Of a stretch of 64,000 bases of DNA, positions 32,562 to 44,298 are shown piece by piece; within the stretch, counting starts at the first letter, position 1; every line of letters begins with the position of its first letter. The translations under genes were made by a program, and so were the position numbers. The DNA comes from Pseudomonas sp. B21_DOA. GTDB taxonomy: Bacteria; Pseudomonadota; Gammaproteobacteria; Pseudomonadales; Pseudomonadaceae. The stretch spans positions 5,642,001 to 5,706,000 of the forward strand of contig CP086683.1 of NCBI GenBank assembly GCA_030544685.1, written 5' to 3'. Below the pieces are notes generated by a model. The model made no database searches, had not been told where the DNA came from, and was given only the letters and a program-made list of their open reading frames with translations.

Positions 32562-34459
32562 ATGAAATGCGACCCCACTCTTTATCGCGCTGCAGAGCCA
32601 TCACTTGCCGTGAAGCCCCGTCTGATCCGTCATCTGTTCCTGCCGCCGCTGATCATCGCCCTGATGGTCGGACTGGGTTTCATCGGCTTCTGGACCAGTG
32701 AACACTTCGGCATCCGCAGCCTCGGCGAGAACGGCCAGCGTCAGCTGGAACTGCACGCCCGCGCGGTCGAAAGCGAAATCAGCAAATACACCTACCTGCC
32801 CAGCCTGCTGGAACTCGAAACGAGTGTGCCGCAGCTGCTGGCCGACCCGACCCCGGAGCACCGGCAGACGGTCAACGATTACCTTGAAGGCCTGAACCGC
32901 CGCAGCCGCAGCCGCGCCATCTACGTGATGGACACCACCGGGCGGGTCATGGCCACCAGCAACTGGCGCGATGTCGACAGTTATCTGGGTGAAGACCTGT
33001 CCTTCCGCGCCTATTTCCAGGACGCCGTGCGCGGCCAGCCCGGACGCTTTTACGGCATCGGCAGCACCAATGGCGAACCCGGTTACTACCTGGCCCACGG
33101 CCTCGAAGAGCACGGCAAGATCATCGGTGTCGCGGTGGTGAAAGTGCGTCTGGAAGCCATGGAAGAACGTTGGCAGCGGGCGCGTCTGGAAGCGTTCGTC
33201 AGCGATGAGAACGGCATCATCATTCTCTCCAGCGATCCGGCAAGGCGGCTGAAATCGGTGATTCCGCTCAGCGACGAGGTCAAGGAAAAACTTGCCCGCA
33301 GCCTGCAGTACTACTGGTTCCCGCTCAACGAACTGCAACCGCTGGCCCGTGAGACCCTGGCCGAGGGCGTGGAGAAACTGACCTTCCCGGCCAACAGCGA
33401 ATTGCAGCCCGACGAAGACGACATCAGTTATCTGGCGCAAACACGGCTCCTGAGCGACACGCCGTGGAATTTCACCCTGCTCACACCATTGCAGGACCTG
33501 CGCCGCGAAGCGATCAACCAAGGCATTCTGGTCGCCGTGGCGTTTGCCCTGTTCGCCTTCCTGCTGATCGCCTGGAATGAACGGCGCAAAGTCCTCGCCA
33601 CCCGCCTCGCCGCCCGCGAAGCGTTGCAGGAAGCCAACAGCCAACTGGAGCGTCGGATTACCGAACGCACCGCCGATTTGCGCGCCAGCAACGAACGGTT
33701 GAAGAGTCAGATCCGCGAGCGCCGCCAGGCCGAGGAGACCTTGCGCCGCGCCCAGGACGAACTGGTACAGGCCGGCAAACTCGCCGCCATCGGCCAGATG
33801 TCGACCAGCATCGCCCACGAATTGAACCAGCCGCTGGCGGCCATGCGCACGCTGTCGGGCAACACCGTGCGTTTTCTCGAGCGCGGCCAGCTCGACGTCG
33901 CCAGCACCAATCTCAAAACCATCAATGATCTGATCGACCGCATGGGCCGGATCACCGCCAGCCTGCGTTCGTTTGCCCGACGTGGCGATAACAAGGGCCA
34001 GGCCAGTCTCGGCAAAGCCGTCGACGCCGCCTTGCAAGTGCTCGGCGCGCGCGTGGAAAACGCCGCGCTGCAGATCCACCGGCAGTTTGCCGATGTGCAG
34101 TTGCTGATCGACCAGACCCGTCTCGAACAGATCCTCGTCAACCTGATCGGCAACGCACTCGACGCCATGCACGCGCAACCGCAGCCGCAACTGTGGCTGG
34201 AGGGTGAAGAATTCAACGGCAAGTATCGCTTGCGGGTGCGTGACAACGGCCACGGCATCGACGCCGAAGCGCGCAAGCATCTGTTCGAACCGTTCTTCAC
34301 CACCAAACCCGGCGAGCAAGGCCTGGGCCTGGGCCTGACCCTGTCCGCCAGCCTCGCCGCGGCCACCGGCGGCCATCTGGGTGTCGAACACCCGGCCGGC
34401 GGTGGCACCACTTTTGTCCTCAGTTTACCGTTGGTAAGCCCTCTTTCTGCCGAGCCAAT

Positions 34460-34463
<4 letters not shown>
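32562..34463 (+). CDS. aauS: Sensor histidine kinase AauS (acidic amino-acid utilisation)
   Basis: 633 residues from ATG 32562 (a GTG three bases earlier is possible). Helix about 28-46, a periplasmic dCache-type sensing domain (AIYVMDTTGRVMATSNW and GYYLAHGLEEHGKIIGVAV), a second helix near 325-345 (ILVAVAFALFAFLLIAW), a coiled coil, the H-box with phospho-His in SIAHELNQPLAAMRTLSG, then N and G boxes (NLIGNALDA, FTTKPGEQGLGLGL). Related to DctB/AauS. Its 3' end overlaps aauR by four bases. Confidence 0.92.
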
Positions 34464-35784
<1,321 letters not shown>

Positions 35785-35785
<1 letters not shown>

Positions 35786-36123
35786 TGGATCTGATTCTCA
35801 AAGCCGCGATAGGCGCGGCAGTGGTGCTGATCCTCGCGGCACTGTCGAAGACCAGAAACTATTACATCGCCGGCTTGGTGCCGCTGTTTCCGACCTTTGC
35901 CCTGATTGCGCACTACATCGTTGGCAAGGGCCGTTCGGTCGACGACCTGAAGACCACAATCGTGTTCGGCATGTGGTCGATCATTCCCTACTTCGTGTAT
36001 CTGGCGACGTTGTACGTGATGGTCGACCGCATGCGCCTGGAAGCGTCACTGGCGGTGGCGGCGGTGGCCTGGTTGATAGCGGCGACTGTGCTGGTCAGCG
36101 TGTGGGTCCGGCTGCATGCCTGA
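35785..36123 (+). CDS. GlpM family small membrane protein
   Basis: 112 residues, four hydrophobic segments, opening MDLILKAAIGAAVVLILAAL, with TRNYYIAGLVPLFPTFALIA resembling the GlpM family from Pseudomonas. In P. aeruginosa glpM lies next to glpD; here it follows aauR, with its ATG overlapping the aauR stop by one base, and is 10 kb from glpD. Role unknown beyond the reported link to alginate in P. aeruginosa. Confidence 0.78.
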
Positions 36124-36141
36124 ACCCACGGGCATCAACCT

Positions 36142-37050
36142 CTAGCGGCCGTAGACCTTAGCCAGTTGCGCGGACGACAAGGCGTCCTCGAACGGCACCG
36201 GCACTGACTTCACCGCACCGTAAAGGTTGCGGTAGCGCCAGTAGCTGCCGTTCTGCGCCAGTTGATAACCACGCTCGACCACGCGCTGGCCGTCGAGCAC
36301 GTAACGCAGGGTTTCCTGCGCGGCGGGCGGTGGCGTCGGTTGCATCAGGTCGGCGCTCAACACGCGCATGGATTCGTCAATGCATTCATCCAGCACAGCG
36401 GTGACCTGGGCCAGGTCGAGGCCGCCGTCATCAATGCATTGCTTGCCGCAGCGACGAATCGGCTGACTGGCCACTTCGATGCGCATGCGGTAAAGCGGCG
36501 AGCCGGCGATATCCTGTAATTGCACCTGATTGACCAGCACGAAACTGCCGCGATCAGGCGTTAGCATCAGCTTCGGTTCGATCAGCAACCGTGCCGTGAC
36601 CGCACCTGTCCCCTGCTTGAATCCGGACACCTGCGACGCCGCCTGAAAGCGCTGTTGCAAGCGCTCCTGCAAGGGCACGCCGGCAAGCAGGTCGGCCAGC
36701 GGCCGCGATTCGTTCAGCGCCGCTTTTTCGGCATCGCGCTGCAACGTACCGGAGCCCATCTGCGTATTGATCAGGCTGGCCACCAGCACGCCCGCCAGCC
36801 CGGCGCCTGCGCCAGAGCTGGAGACCAGTGTGTGGCTGGAATTCGCCGCGTTCAGCGCCGCCTTGCTGTCGATCACCGTGCTGGCGCCGACAAACTCCGC
36901 CGGCAGTTGCACGTCCACCTTCAGCCCGTGCGCCTGCACATAGCTCATGGCGGCCTGATCTTTGAAACCGGCCTCGGGTGCCGGTTTCTGCGCACAGCCA
37001 GGCAACGCCAGCAGCGAGATCGCCGCGATGGTCAGCGCCAGACGTTTCAT
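36142..37050 (-). CDS. Putative lipoprotein of unknown function
   Basis: 302 residues with a lipoprotein signal peptide ([19 protein letters not shown]) and lipidated Cys about residue 19. It has a glycine-rich hydrophobic patch near 79-92 (SSGAGAGLAGVLVASL) and two paired Cys (RRCGKQCIDDG). Transcribed with, and overlapping by four bases, the upstream lipoprotein gene, so the pair is likely one operon. Family not recognised. Confidence 0.78.
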   Translation of the reverse strand: MKRLALTIAAISLLALPGCAQKPAPEAGFKDQAAMSYVQAHGLKVDVQLPAEFVGASTVIDSKAALNAANSSHTLVSSSGAGAGLAGVLVASLINTQMGSGTLQRDAEKAALNESRPLADLLAGVPLQERLQQRFQAASQVSGFKQGTGAVTARLLIEPKLMLTPDRGSFVLVNQVQLQDIAGSPLYRMRIEVASQPIRRCGKQCIDDGGLDLAQVTAVLDECIDESMRVLSADLMQPTPPPAAQETLRYVLDGQRVVERGYQLAQNGSYWRYRNLYGAVKSVPVPFEDALSSAQLAKVYGR

Positions 37051-37742
37051 TGCGCGAACGGGGCGATCATTTGCTGACGGCTGTTATCCATCGCTTGATA
37101 GAACGCGTTGGACAGGTTGGTGTAGGACGGCTCGTCCCATTCACCCTGCGCGGCTTGAACTGCAGCGAATGGCTGGTACCACAGGAGTTTGTTGTCCGAC
37201 AGGTCGATCACCATGCCCTGGCCGCCAACCTGGGCCATCGGCACGCTGGTGGGCACGATGCTGTAGTAGCTGCGCGTGGCACCGGTGGCATAAATCGACA
37301 CCAGCAACAGGCGATCGATGCCGTGGGCGACCTTCATCGGCGTCATGTCCTTGGTCATGTAGCCCTCGCGGAAATCGACTTCCTTGAAGGTCTTCAGATC
37401 GACCTTCTCATCGATGCGCTTGGCCTTGTAGCCCTTGGCCTGCAACTTGGCGACGATGGCGTCGGGCAAGGTTTCCAGGTCGCGCACCTGCCAGGTCTCG
37501 ACGTTGGCGCTGAGCTTGCTGTTGACGCCGGCATTGATGGCGTAATCGAGGATGCCCTGATTGCCGGTCAGTGCCAGCACTGGCGACGGTACGACGGTAA
37601 TGGCTACACCGATGGTCGGCTCTTTGGCGTCCCAGAATTGTTTGTCCAGCGGCACCGGCGGTTGCACATGGGCACAGCCGGTGAGGGTCAGTACGGCGAG
37701 CAGGGCCAGTGCGGCCCATTGACGTGTAGCGCGAAAAATCAT
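37047..37742 (-). CDS. Putative lipoprotein of unknown function
   Basis: 231 residues, signal peptide ending LTLTGC (lipid Cys about 22), then a soluble domain ([40 protein letters not shown]). The C-terminal pattern suggests a beta-rich periplasmic protein. ATG overlap with the downstream lipoprotein gene implies co-translation. Function not recognised. Confidence 0.78.
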   Translation of the reverse strand: MIFRATRQWAALALLAVLTLTGCAHVQPPVPLDKQFWDAKEPTIGVAITVVPSPVLALTGNQGILDYAINAGVNSKLSANVETWQVRDLETLPDAIVAKLQAKGYKAKRIDEKVDLKTFKEVDFREGYMTKDMTPMKVAHGIDRLLLVSIYATGATRSYYSIVPTSVPMAQVGGQGMVIDLSDNKLLWYQPFAAVQAAQGEWDEPSYTNLSNAFYQAMDNSRQQMIAPFAQ

Positions 37743-37846
37743 GGATCAAGTCCCTATGTCTGAAAACGTTCCTGCGCCTTATCGGCAACAACGCGGCAAA
37801 CAATAGTGGCACATTGATATTTTTTGGCGACAGGATGCTGGCGCTC

Positions 37847-38881
37847 TTACAGCAAATTGTTCCGCACGGCTGGATCAACCTGCGCCCAATGCGAAGTGTC
37901 CTCGCGATGCGCCTGCAAATACGGGAGCACCGCCGCCAGCAACGGCTCCTTGAACGCCTCCTGAAAGCGATGCGCCAGTCCCGGAATCAGTTTCAACTGA
38001 CTGCCCTGAATGTGCGCCGCCAGATGTACGCCGTGCATCACCGGCAACAGCGGATCGGCCGTGCCATGCACCACCAGCGTCGGTACGCGCAACTGATTGA
38101 GCAACGCCACCCGACTTGGCTCGGCGAGGATCGCCATGATCTGGCGCTTGACGCCTTCGGGGTTGAACGCGCGATCGTAGGACGCCGCCGCCTGTTGCAG
38201 CAAGACCTGACGATCATCGGTCACCGCCGGGCTGCCCAGTGCCGCGAGCAGATCGGCCTGTTGCTCCAGCGCCACTTCGCGGTTCGGCGCGCCACGGCGC
38301 GAGAGCAATTGCACCAAGGCCGCACTTGGTGCCGGCAGGCCTTCAGCACCGGAAGTGGTCATGATCAACGTCAGGCTTTCCACCCGCTGCGGCGCCATCG
38401 CCGCCATGTGCTGGGCGATCATCCCGCCCATGCTCGCGCCGAGCACGTGGAATTGCTCAACCCTCAGCGCCGTCATCAAACCCAGCGCATCGTCGGCCAT
38501 GTCAGTCAGGCTGTACGGTGCCGAAACCGGCAGACCGAGCTTGTAACGCAGCACTTCGAAAGTCAGATTGGCTTCGACCGGCGCCTGCCGCCAAGTGGAC
38601 AGGCCGACGTCGCGGTTGTCATAGCGGATCACCCGGAAACCCTGCTGGCACAGCGCGACCACCACTTCGTCCGGCCAGTGAATGAGCTGCCCACCCAGGC
38701 CCATGACCAGCAACAGCGCCGGATCCGACGCGCGGCCGATACTCTGATAGGCAAGACTGACCTGCGCAAGCTCGGCGTGCTCGGTCGGCACGTTGACATC
38801 ACAGCGCCCGGCTGCCCACGAGCCGGCCCCTAACAAAAGCGCGGCCAACGCGGCCGCGACTGAAAACAATCTCTTGAACAT
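37847..38881 (-). CDS. Exported alpha/beta hydrolase
   Basis: 344 residues from ATG 38881 ([20 protein letters not shown], a signal peptide). Alpha/beta-hydrolase fold: oxyanion region [15 protein letters not shown], nucleophile elbow [11 protein letters not shown] with the catalytic Ser, acid region [10 protein letters not shown] and catalytic His in LAHRFQE. Upstream extension to 39085 would cover the divergent metR promoter and is rejected. Substrate unknown. Confidence 0.85.
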   Translation of the reverse strand: MFKRLFSVAAALAALLLGAGSWAAGRCDVNVPTEHAELAQVSLAYQSIGRASDPALLLVMGLGGQLIHWPDEVVVALCQQGFRVIRYDNRDVGLSTWRQAPVEANLTFEVLRYKLGLPVSAPYSLTDMADDALGLMTALRVEQFHVLGASMGGMIAQHMAAMAPQRVESLTLIMTTSGAEGLPAPSAALVQLLSRRGAPNREVALEQQADLLAALGSPAVTDDRQVLLQQAAASYDRAFNPEGVKRQIMAILAEPSRVALLNQLRVPTLVVHGTADPLLPVMHGVHLAAHIQGSQLKLIPGLAHRFQEAFKEPLLAAVLPYLQAHREDTSHWAQVDPAVRNNLL

Positions 38882-39096
38882 GAAAAACACCAAAACGCAG
38901 CACCCCAGTAGAGCGCGAGTCTGATGAAGTTCGTGCGAGCGCGCTGCCACACTTCGATGACAGTTTGATGAAGAGTGCCGAGCGGTCGGCTGTGGACTGT
39001 CCTGCCCGACCTGGACCGACAGATCGACAAAGCTCGCCTCATGAGACAGACTCACCTTCCACGCATTCGTCACAAGTTTTTTCATGGAGCCCGCCG

Positions 39097-40014
39097 GTGC
39101 TTGAAATCCGACATCTGAAAACCCTGCATGCCCTGCGCGAGGCCGACAGCCTGGTGGACGCCGCTGACCGCCTGCATCTGACGCAATCCGCTCTGTCGCA
39201 TCAATTCAAGGAGCTGGAAGAGCGCATGGGCATGCAGTTGTTCGTGCGCAAGACCAAACCGGTGCGCTTCACCAGCGCCGGTCTGCGTCTGCTGCAACTG
39301 GCCGACGCCACCCTGCCGCTGTTGCGCGCCGCTGAACGGGACATCGGTCGTCTGGCCGGTGGCACCGCCGGGCGTCTGCACATGGCGATCGAATGCCACA
39401 GCTGCTTCCAGTGGTTGATGCCGACCATTGACCAGTTCCGCGATGCCTGGCCGGAAGTCGAGCTGGACCTGGCTTCGGGTTTCGCTTTCGCCCCGCTGCC
39501 AGCACTGGCCCGTGGTGATCTGGATCTGGTGGTGACTTCCGATCCGCTGGACATCGCCGGCATCACTTACGTGCCGCTGTTCACTTACGAAGCCATGCTC
39601 GCGGTGGCCAACCAGCATGCACTGGCGAGCAAGCCGTATATCGTTCCTGAAGACTTGTTGACGGAAACGCTGATCACCTACCCGGTAGAGCGCGATCGCC
39701 TGGACATTTTTACCCGCTTTCTCGAGCCCGCGGACATTGAACCGGCGCAGGTGCGCACTTCCGAGCTGACGGTGATGATGATGCAGTTGGTCGCCAGCGG
39801 CCGTGGCGTCTGCGGCATGCCGCACTGGGCGCTGCATGAGTACAGCTCGCGCGGCTATGTGAAGGGCAAACGGCTGGGGGAGAAAGGCTTGTTCGCGACG
39901 CTGTATGCGGCAATTCGCACCGACATGCTCGATGCGCCGTACATGCGCGATTTCCTCCTGACGGCGAAGGACACATCGTTCTCGACCCTCGATGGGGTCA
40001 GTGCCGTACGCTGA
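39097..40014 (+). CDS. metR: MetR-like LysR regulator of methionine biosynthesis
   Basis: 305 residues, the exact MetR length. N-terminal HTH HALREADSLVDAADRLHLTQ, then an effector domain with ECHSCFQWLMPTID and LVASGRGVCGMPHWAL, typical of MetR, which senses homocysteine and activates metE/metH. Start is GTG 39097 after a weak purine-rich stretch. Divergent from the hydrolase gene; metE is not in the window. Confidence 0.9.
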   Translation: MLEIRHLKTLHALREADSLVDAADRLHLTQSALSHQFKELEERMGMQLFVRKTKPVRFTSAGLRLLQLADATLPLLRAAERDIGRLAGGTAGRLHMAIECHSCFQWLMPTIDQFRDAWPEVELDLASGFAFAPLPALARGDLDLVVTSDPLDIAGITYVPLFTYEAMLAVANQHALASKPYIVPEDLLTETLITYPVERDRLDIFTRFLEPADIEPAQVRTSELTVMMMQLVASGRGVCGMPHWALHEYSSRGYVKGKRLGEKGLFATLYAAIRTDMLDAPYMRDFLLTAKDTSFSTLDGVSAVR

Positions 40015-40031
40015 TTTCCTGTGCAGGAGAT

Positions 40032-40142
40032 GATCGTTCCCACGCTCTGCGTGGGAATGCCTCAACGGACGCTCTGCGTTCGGCTTTGGATGGGACGCAG
40101 AGCGTCCCGGGCTGCATTCCCACGCAGAGCGTGGGAACGATC
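40032..40142. repeat. 111-bp inverted repeat of the GATCGTTCCCACGCTCTGCG family
   Basis: Starts GATCGTTCCCACGCTCTGCG and ends with the complement CGCAGAGCGTGGGAACGATC. Inner arms GGACGCTCTGCGT and ACGCAGAGCGTCC add a second stem. It resembles an imperfect palindromic element common in fluorescent pseudomonads and lies between convergent genes. Confidence 0.85.
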
Positions 40143-40165
40143 AGCAGGCGGAAATTATCGCTGGG

Positions 40166-40663
40166 TCAGAGTTCGCGCCACATGTGGATCTTGTCGAAGT
40201 AGTCTTCGCCCACCCGCACGGCGAGCGGTTCGAGGCCGTACTGAATGAAGCCGCAACGCTGGTACAACTGAAAAGCCGCGCCATTGCCGGCGGTGACGGT
40301 GAGCTGCAGCAGTTTCAGCGCCGGATGCTTTTGCGCTTCGGCCAATGCCGCCTGCACCAGATCAAAGCCCAGCCCCCGGCGACGAAAATCCGCAGAGACA
40401 TACATGCCGAACAGCGTGGCCTTGTGTCGTGCCTTCTCGCGCGGTTCGAAAGCCAGGCCGACAATCCCGGCCAATGCCGCGGCATCGAATGCTCCCAACA
40501 CCACATCGAGTTTGCTGGTCAGCCGCGCCTCCCACCAGCTCAACGGCATCACCGCGCGTTCGCGCACGCTGGAAGTGAAGGCCTGCGGATGCCGGTCATA
40601 GGCTTCAAGCATGAGTTCTCGGTAAGCCAGGGCGTGGCTGGCATCCAGCCGTTCGATCCACAT
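40166..40663 (-). CDS. GNAT family N-acetyltransferase
   Basis: 165 residues with the acetyl-CoA-binding core: beta4 ATLFGMYVSADF, the P-loop-like RRRGLGFDLV and the C-terminal GNGAAFQLYQRCGF. Substrate not predictable. One base separates it from the LysE gene upstream, so they are probably co-transcribed. Confidence 0.88.
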   Translation of the reverse strand: MWIERLDASHALAYRELMLEAYDRHPQAFTSSVRERAVMPLSWWEARLTSKLDVVLGAFDAAALAGIVGLAFEPREKARHKATLFGMYVSADFRRRGLGFDLVQAALAEAQKHPALKLLQLTVTAGNGAAFQLYQRCGFIQYGLEPLAVRVGEDYFDKIHMWREL

Positions 40664-40664
40664 G

Positions 40665-41303
40665 TCAGGCGGTCCGCCGCTGTTCGAGCATCAACCGCAC
40701 TGCGAGGCCGCCGAGGACCAGGCCCATGAAATACCGTTGCAGCGCCAGCCAGGTCGGGTTGCGCACAAACCACGAGGCGATGCCTGCGGCGAACAGCGCG
40801 ATCAACAGATTGACGCTGAAACTGACGCTGATCTGCGTCAGGCCGAGAATGATGCTCTGGGTGAAAACCGAGCCATGTTCCGGGCTGATGAATTGCGGAA
40901 AAACCGACAGATAGAACACGGCGATTTTCGGGTTCAGCGCACTGGTGAGAAAGCCCATGGTGATCAGTTTGCGCGACGAGTCCGGCGGCAATTGCTGAGC
41001 TTCGAACGGCGAACGTGCGCCGGGTTTCAGCGCTTGCCAGGCCAGCCACAGCAGGTACAACGCGCCGGCCCATTTCAACACTTCATAAGCCATCGGCACG
41101 GCGAGAAACACCGCCGTCAGACCGGCCGCTGCCGCGAACATATGCACGAAGAACCCGCCGACCACGCCAAGCAACGAAGTCACCCCCGCGCGACGTCCCT
41201 GACAGATCGAACGCGAGATCAGGTAAATCATGTTCGGCCCCGGCGTCAGCACCATAAGCAATGCGGCGGCGGCGAATATCAGCAAGTCTTGCAGCGGGAT
41301 CAT
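40665..41303 (-). CDS. LysE family amino-acid exporter
   Basis: 212 residues, six membrane helices, with TPGPNMIYLISRSICQGRRA and NPKIAVFYLSVFPQF that define the LysE/RhtB family. Likely exports an amino acid or derivative. Located between a GNAT and a NUDIX gene on the same strand. Confidence 0.9.
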   Translation of the reverse strand: MIPLQDLLIFAAAALLMVLTPGPNMIYLISRSICQGRRAGVTSLLGVVGGFFVHMFAAAAGLTAVFLAVPMAYEVLKWAGALYLLWLAWQALKPGARSPFEAQQLPPDSSRKLITMGFLTSALNPKIAVFYLSVFPQFISPEHGSVFTQSIILGLTQISVSFSVNLLIALFAAGIASWFVRNPTWLALQRYFMGLVLGGLAVRLMLEQRRTA

Positions 41304-41326
41304 GGCAAAGTCCTTTGCGGGAATGA

Positions 41327-41737
41327 TCAGGCGAGTGCAGTCAGTGAACGGCGATAAAACGGCAGGATGTGCTCGCGTGTCAATGGCGCCAGCTCGAGCG
41401 CCGGGTCAGTGGCCGGATCGACCCAGATGACCTCTTCGATTTCCGCCGCCGGGCAGACGTCAGTGTCGATGGTCAGTTGAAAGATTTCCGCATGGACGAT
41501 GAAGCCTGGCTCGTTCGCGGCGGGGGCGGAAAAGCTGTTGAGGAAAATCGCCTGCGCCGGGTCGATCTGCAGCCCCAACTCTTCTTCCAGCTCACGGGCC
41601 AACGCGCGCACTGGCAATTCGTGGGCTTCGATCTTGCCACCCGGTTGCATGAAGGCGGTGGTGCCGCGCTTGCGCACCAGGAGGGTCTGGCCTTGGGCGT
41701 TGAGCAGCAGCGCGGCGGCGATATGAATGGTCGACAT
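41327..41737 (-). CDS. NUDIX hydrolase
   Basis: 136 residues. The NUDIX box spans about residues 34-56: Gly34, Glu40, then RELEEELGL; metal-binding glutamates are intact. Start ATG at 41737 (MSTIHIAAALLLNAQGQTLL). Substrate unknown. Confidence 0.88.
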   Translation of the reverse strand: MSTIHIAAALLLNAQGQTLLVRKRGTTAFMQPGGKIEAHELPVRALARELEEELGLQIDPAQAIFLNSFSAPAANEPGFIVHAEIFQLTIDTDVCPAAEIEEVIWVDPATDPALELAPLTREHILPFYRRSLTALA

Positions 41738-41805
41738 AAAGGAATCCCCTGGCGCAAAAGCGCCAAGGATCCCATGCCCGTCAGAGGGAAGCCAAGCCGC
41801 GAGGC

Positions 41806-43130
41806 TCAGGTCGCTTCCTGAAAATCCAGTTCCGGCGGCTGACGGCGGAAACCGCCCGTCAACACGGCAAGGTAAACCACGCCAATCGCCAACCAGCTCA
41901 GCCCCAGCCACACCGCCAGATGATCAAGGCTGACCATCAGCCACAGGTCGGCCACCAGACCGATCAGCGGGCAGAGCAAAAACAGCAGCAACTCGCGCGG
42001 GCCTTTTTCTCGCCGCCGATCCAGTAGTGAAAGATCACCGACAGGTTGACCAGGCTGAATGCCAGGAACGCGCCGAAGTTGATGAACGAGGTCGAGGTGG
42101 TGACGTCGAGTTTCAGCGCCAGCAAGGCCACCGCCGCGCACAGCAGAATGCTGTTGACCGGCGTGCCGAAGCGCACGTGCAAGGTGCCGAAAAACGACTT
42201 CGGCAAGACGCCGTCGCGGCCCATGGCAAACAGCAGGCGCGAACCGCTGGCCTGGGCCGACAGCCCCGAGGCGAACTGACCGACGATCAGGCCGATGAGA
42301 AAGATCGAGACGAACAGATCGCCGCCAATGTTGCGCGCGATTTCATAGGCAGCCGAATCGACGCTGTCGAACTGGAACGACGGATGGGCGATCTGCACAA
42401 AGTACGAAACGCCGACGAAGATCAGGCCGCCGATCAAAGTGATCAGCATGATCGCCCGGGGAATGGTCCGGCGTGGATCGCGGGTTTCTTCGGTCAGGGT
42501 GCTGACCGCGTCAAAGCCGAGGAAGGAATAGCAGGCGATCGCGGCGCCGCTCATGATCAGCGGCATCTGCATATCGCCGTTGAAGAACGGTTTGATCGAC
42601 CACAGCGGCGTACTCCCATCGCCGCCGATGTAGTGCACGCATAGCGCAACGAAGGCGATCAACACGAGGAACTGCACCAGCATCAGCAAGGCGTTGATAC
42701 CGTTAGCCAGTTTCAGCCCGACGATGTTGATCGCACTGGTGATGCCGATGAACGCCAGCACCCAGATCCACTGCGGGATCGACGGGAACGCCGAGGCCAG
42801 ATAAGCCGCGCCGATCAACCAGATCGCCATCGGCAGAAACAGGTAATCGAGCAACACCGCCCAGCCGGCAATGAAACCGAGTTTCGGGCTGATTGCCTTG
42901 CGCACGTAGCTGTAGGCCGAGCCCGCCACCGGGAAAGCGGCGGCCATGCGTCCGTAACTCATCGCGGTGAAGAACATTGCCACCAGCGCCGCCAGGTAGG
43001 CCGCCGGCACCATGCCGGCGGTGGACTGGGCGAGGATGCCGAAAGTGCCGAGGACAATGATCGGCGTCATGTAGGCGATGCCGAACAGCACCACCGACCC
43101 TAGCGAAAGGGTGCGTTGCAAACGAGCCAT
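41806..43130 (-). CDS. APC-family amino-acid/amine permease (one frameshift)
   Basis: About 441 residues after correction, twelve helices. N-terminal APC motif YMTPIIVLGTFGILAQST and the region FLGFDAVSTLTEETRDPRRT place it near putrescine/amino-acid importers. The frame breaks after WIGGEKK at the T run 42004-42008 (A run on the coding strand); one more base gives GGEKKGPRELLLFLL and a stop at 41806. Convergent REP elements and a C-N hydrolase gene lie upstream. Confidence 0.87.
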
Positions 43131-43229
43131 GGGCGACTTACTCCGAATGTTATTGGATTTATGGCAGAGCCGGGTTCGGCGAAAATTTCGGGTGTGGCTT
43201 AGTAGTTTTTTGTTGTTTGAGCGGGCCTC

Positions 43230-43319
43230 TTCGCGGGCAAGCCCGCTCCCACAGTGTCGGTGGTGAACACAGATTTTTTGCTCGTAGCAAACCCCTGTGG
43301 GAGCGAGCCTGCTCGCGAA
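43230..43319. repeat. REPIN, inverse arrangement
   Basis: Reverse REP TTCGCGGGCAAGCCCGCTCC at 43230 followed 43 bases later by forward REP TGTGGGAGCGAGCCTGCTCG. Same inverse layout as at 24238. Between the permease and hydrolase genes. Confidence 0.88.
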
Positions 43320-43349
43320 AGCGTCAGCCCGAGCGGCACAGCATTCGGA

Positions 43350-44173
43350 TCACCGCACAGGAATCAGCAGCTCTCGCAATCCACAAGCCTGCTGCTCCAC
43401 CACCTCCCCGGCAACTTCAAACGCTGATCATCCAGATAGCGATAATCCTTGCGCGCGATTTCCAGTTGCGCGAAATCCAGCTCGACCCTGAACTGCTCTT
43501 CTTCGCGCCCAGCCTCGAACAGCAGCGTCCCCAGCGGATCGACCAGCGCGCTGCCGCCGGCAAACACCAGGCCGTCATCCCCTGCATCAACGCGATTGAC
43601 CATCAGCGCAAACGCCTGGTTTTCCTGGGCGCGGGCCATGATCGCGGTGCGGTGGGTCGGGCCGTACGGGTCCATATTGCCGTTGGTGACGATGAGCAAT
43701 TCCACGCCAAGTTGCGCCAGGGCACGGGCGGTTTCCGGGAACTCGATGTCGTAGCAGATCAACAGGCCGACGCGTACGCCGTTCCATACGCAGGTGGCGT
43801 AGCGGTCGCCGGCTTCGAACACGCCGCGATCCGAAGCCCACAGGTGGGTCTTGCGGTACTTCAGAGCGATGCCTTCGGGGGTAATCAGCAGCGTCGTGTT
43901 GTAGAAGCGCCCGTTGTCGTTCTCGGCAATGCCGATCACCACGGCGATGTTCTTCTCACGCGCTGCAGCGAGCACCGTGCTGACGGTCGGGCCGTCTAGC
44001 GGTTCGGCGACCTGGGTCACGGTTTTGGCGTTGGGGAAGCCCATCAGGTGGGTTTCCGGGAACACGATCATCTGCGTGTCGGCCGCGCAGGCAGCAATCG
44101 CCGCCAGTGCGCGTTCCAGGTTGTAAGCCGTGTCGTTGTCACGGCCCGCCAATTGGGCGAGTTCTACTTTCAT
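43350..44173 (-). CDS. Carbon-nitrogen hydrolase (amidase/nitrilase family; C-terminal frameshift)
   Basis: Hydrolyses amide or carbamoyl C-N bonds. Glu-Lys-Cys triad: IVFPETHLMGF, KYRKTHLW, and nucleophile Cys in LLICYDIEFPE. ATG 44173 (MKVELAQLAGRDNDTAYNLE). As written the end is scrambled; one base added at the C run 43406-43409 gives a 274-residue protein ending LLIPVR with the stop at 43350-43352. The gene lies between a permease and a divergent LuxR regulator, suggesting an amide or carbamoyl-compound utilisation locus. Confidence 0.88.
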
Positions 44174-44298
44174 GGGTATCCCTTGTTCTCTGCGCCGGGC
44201 CTTGAAGGATTGCCCGGTGCCTGTCTGTGGGCCAGTATGCGCAGCAAGCAACCGGCCAGGGAATCACGCGGCCGGGGTAACCCGATAGGGGTAGATCG

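Noticed and set aside
38882..39085. Longer start of the alpha/beta hydrolase
   Set aside because: It would remove the signal peptide from the N-terminus and cover the metR promoter region.
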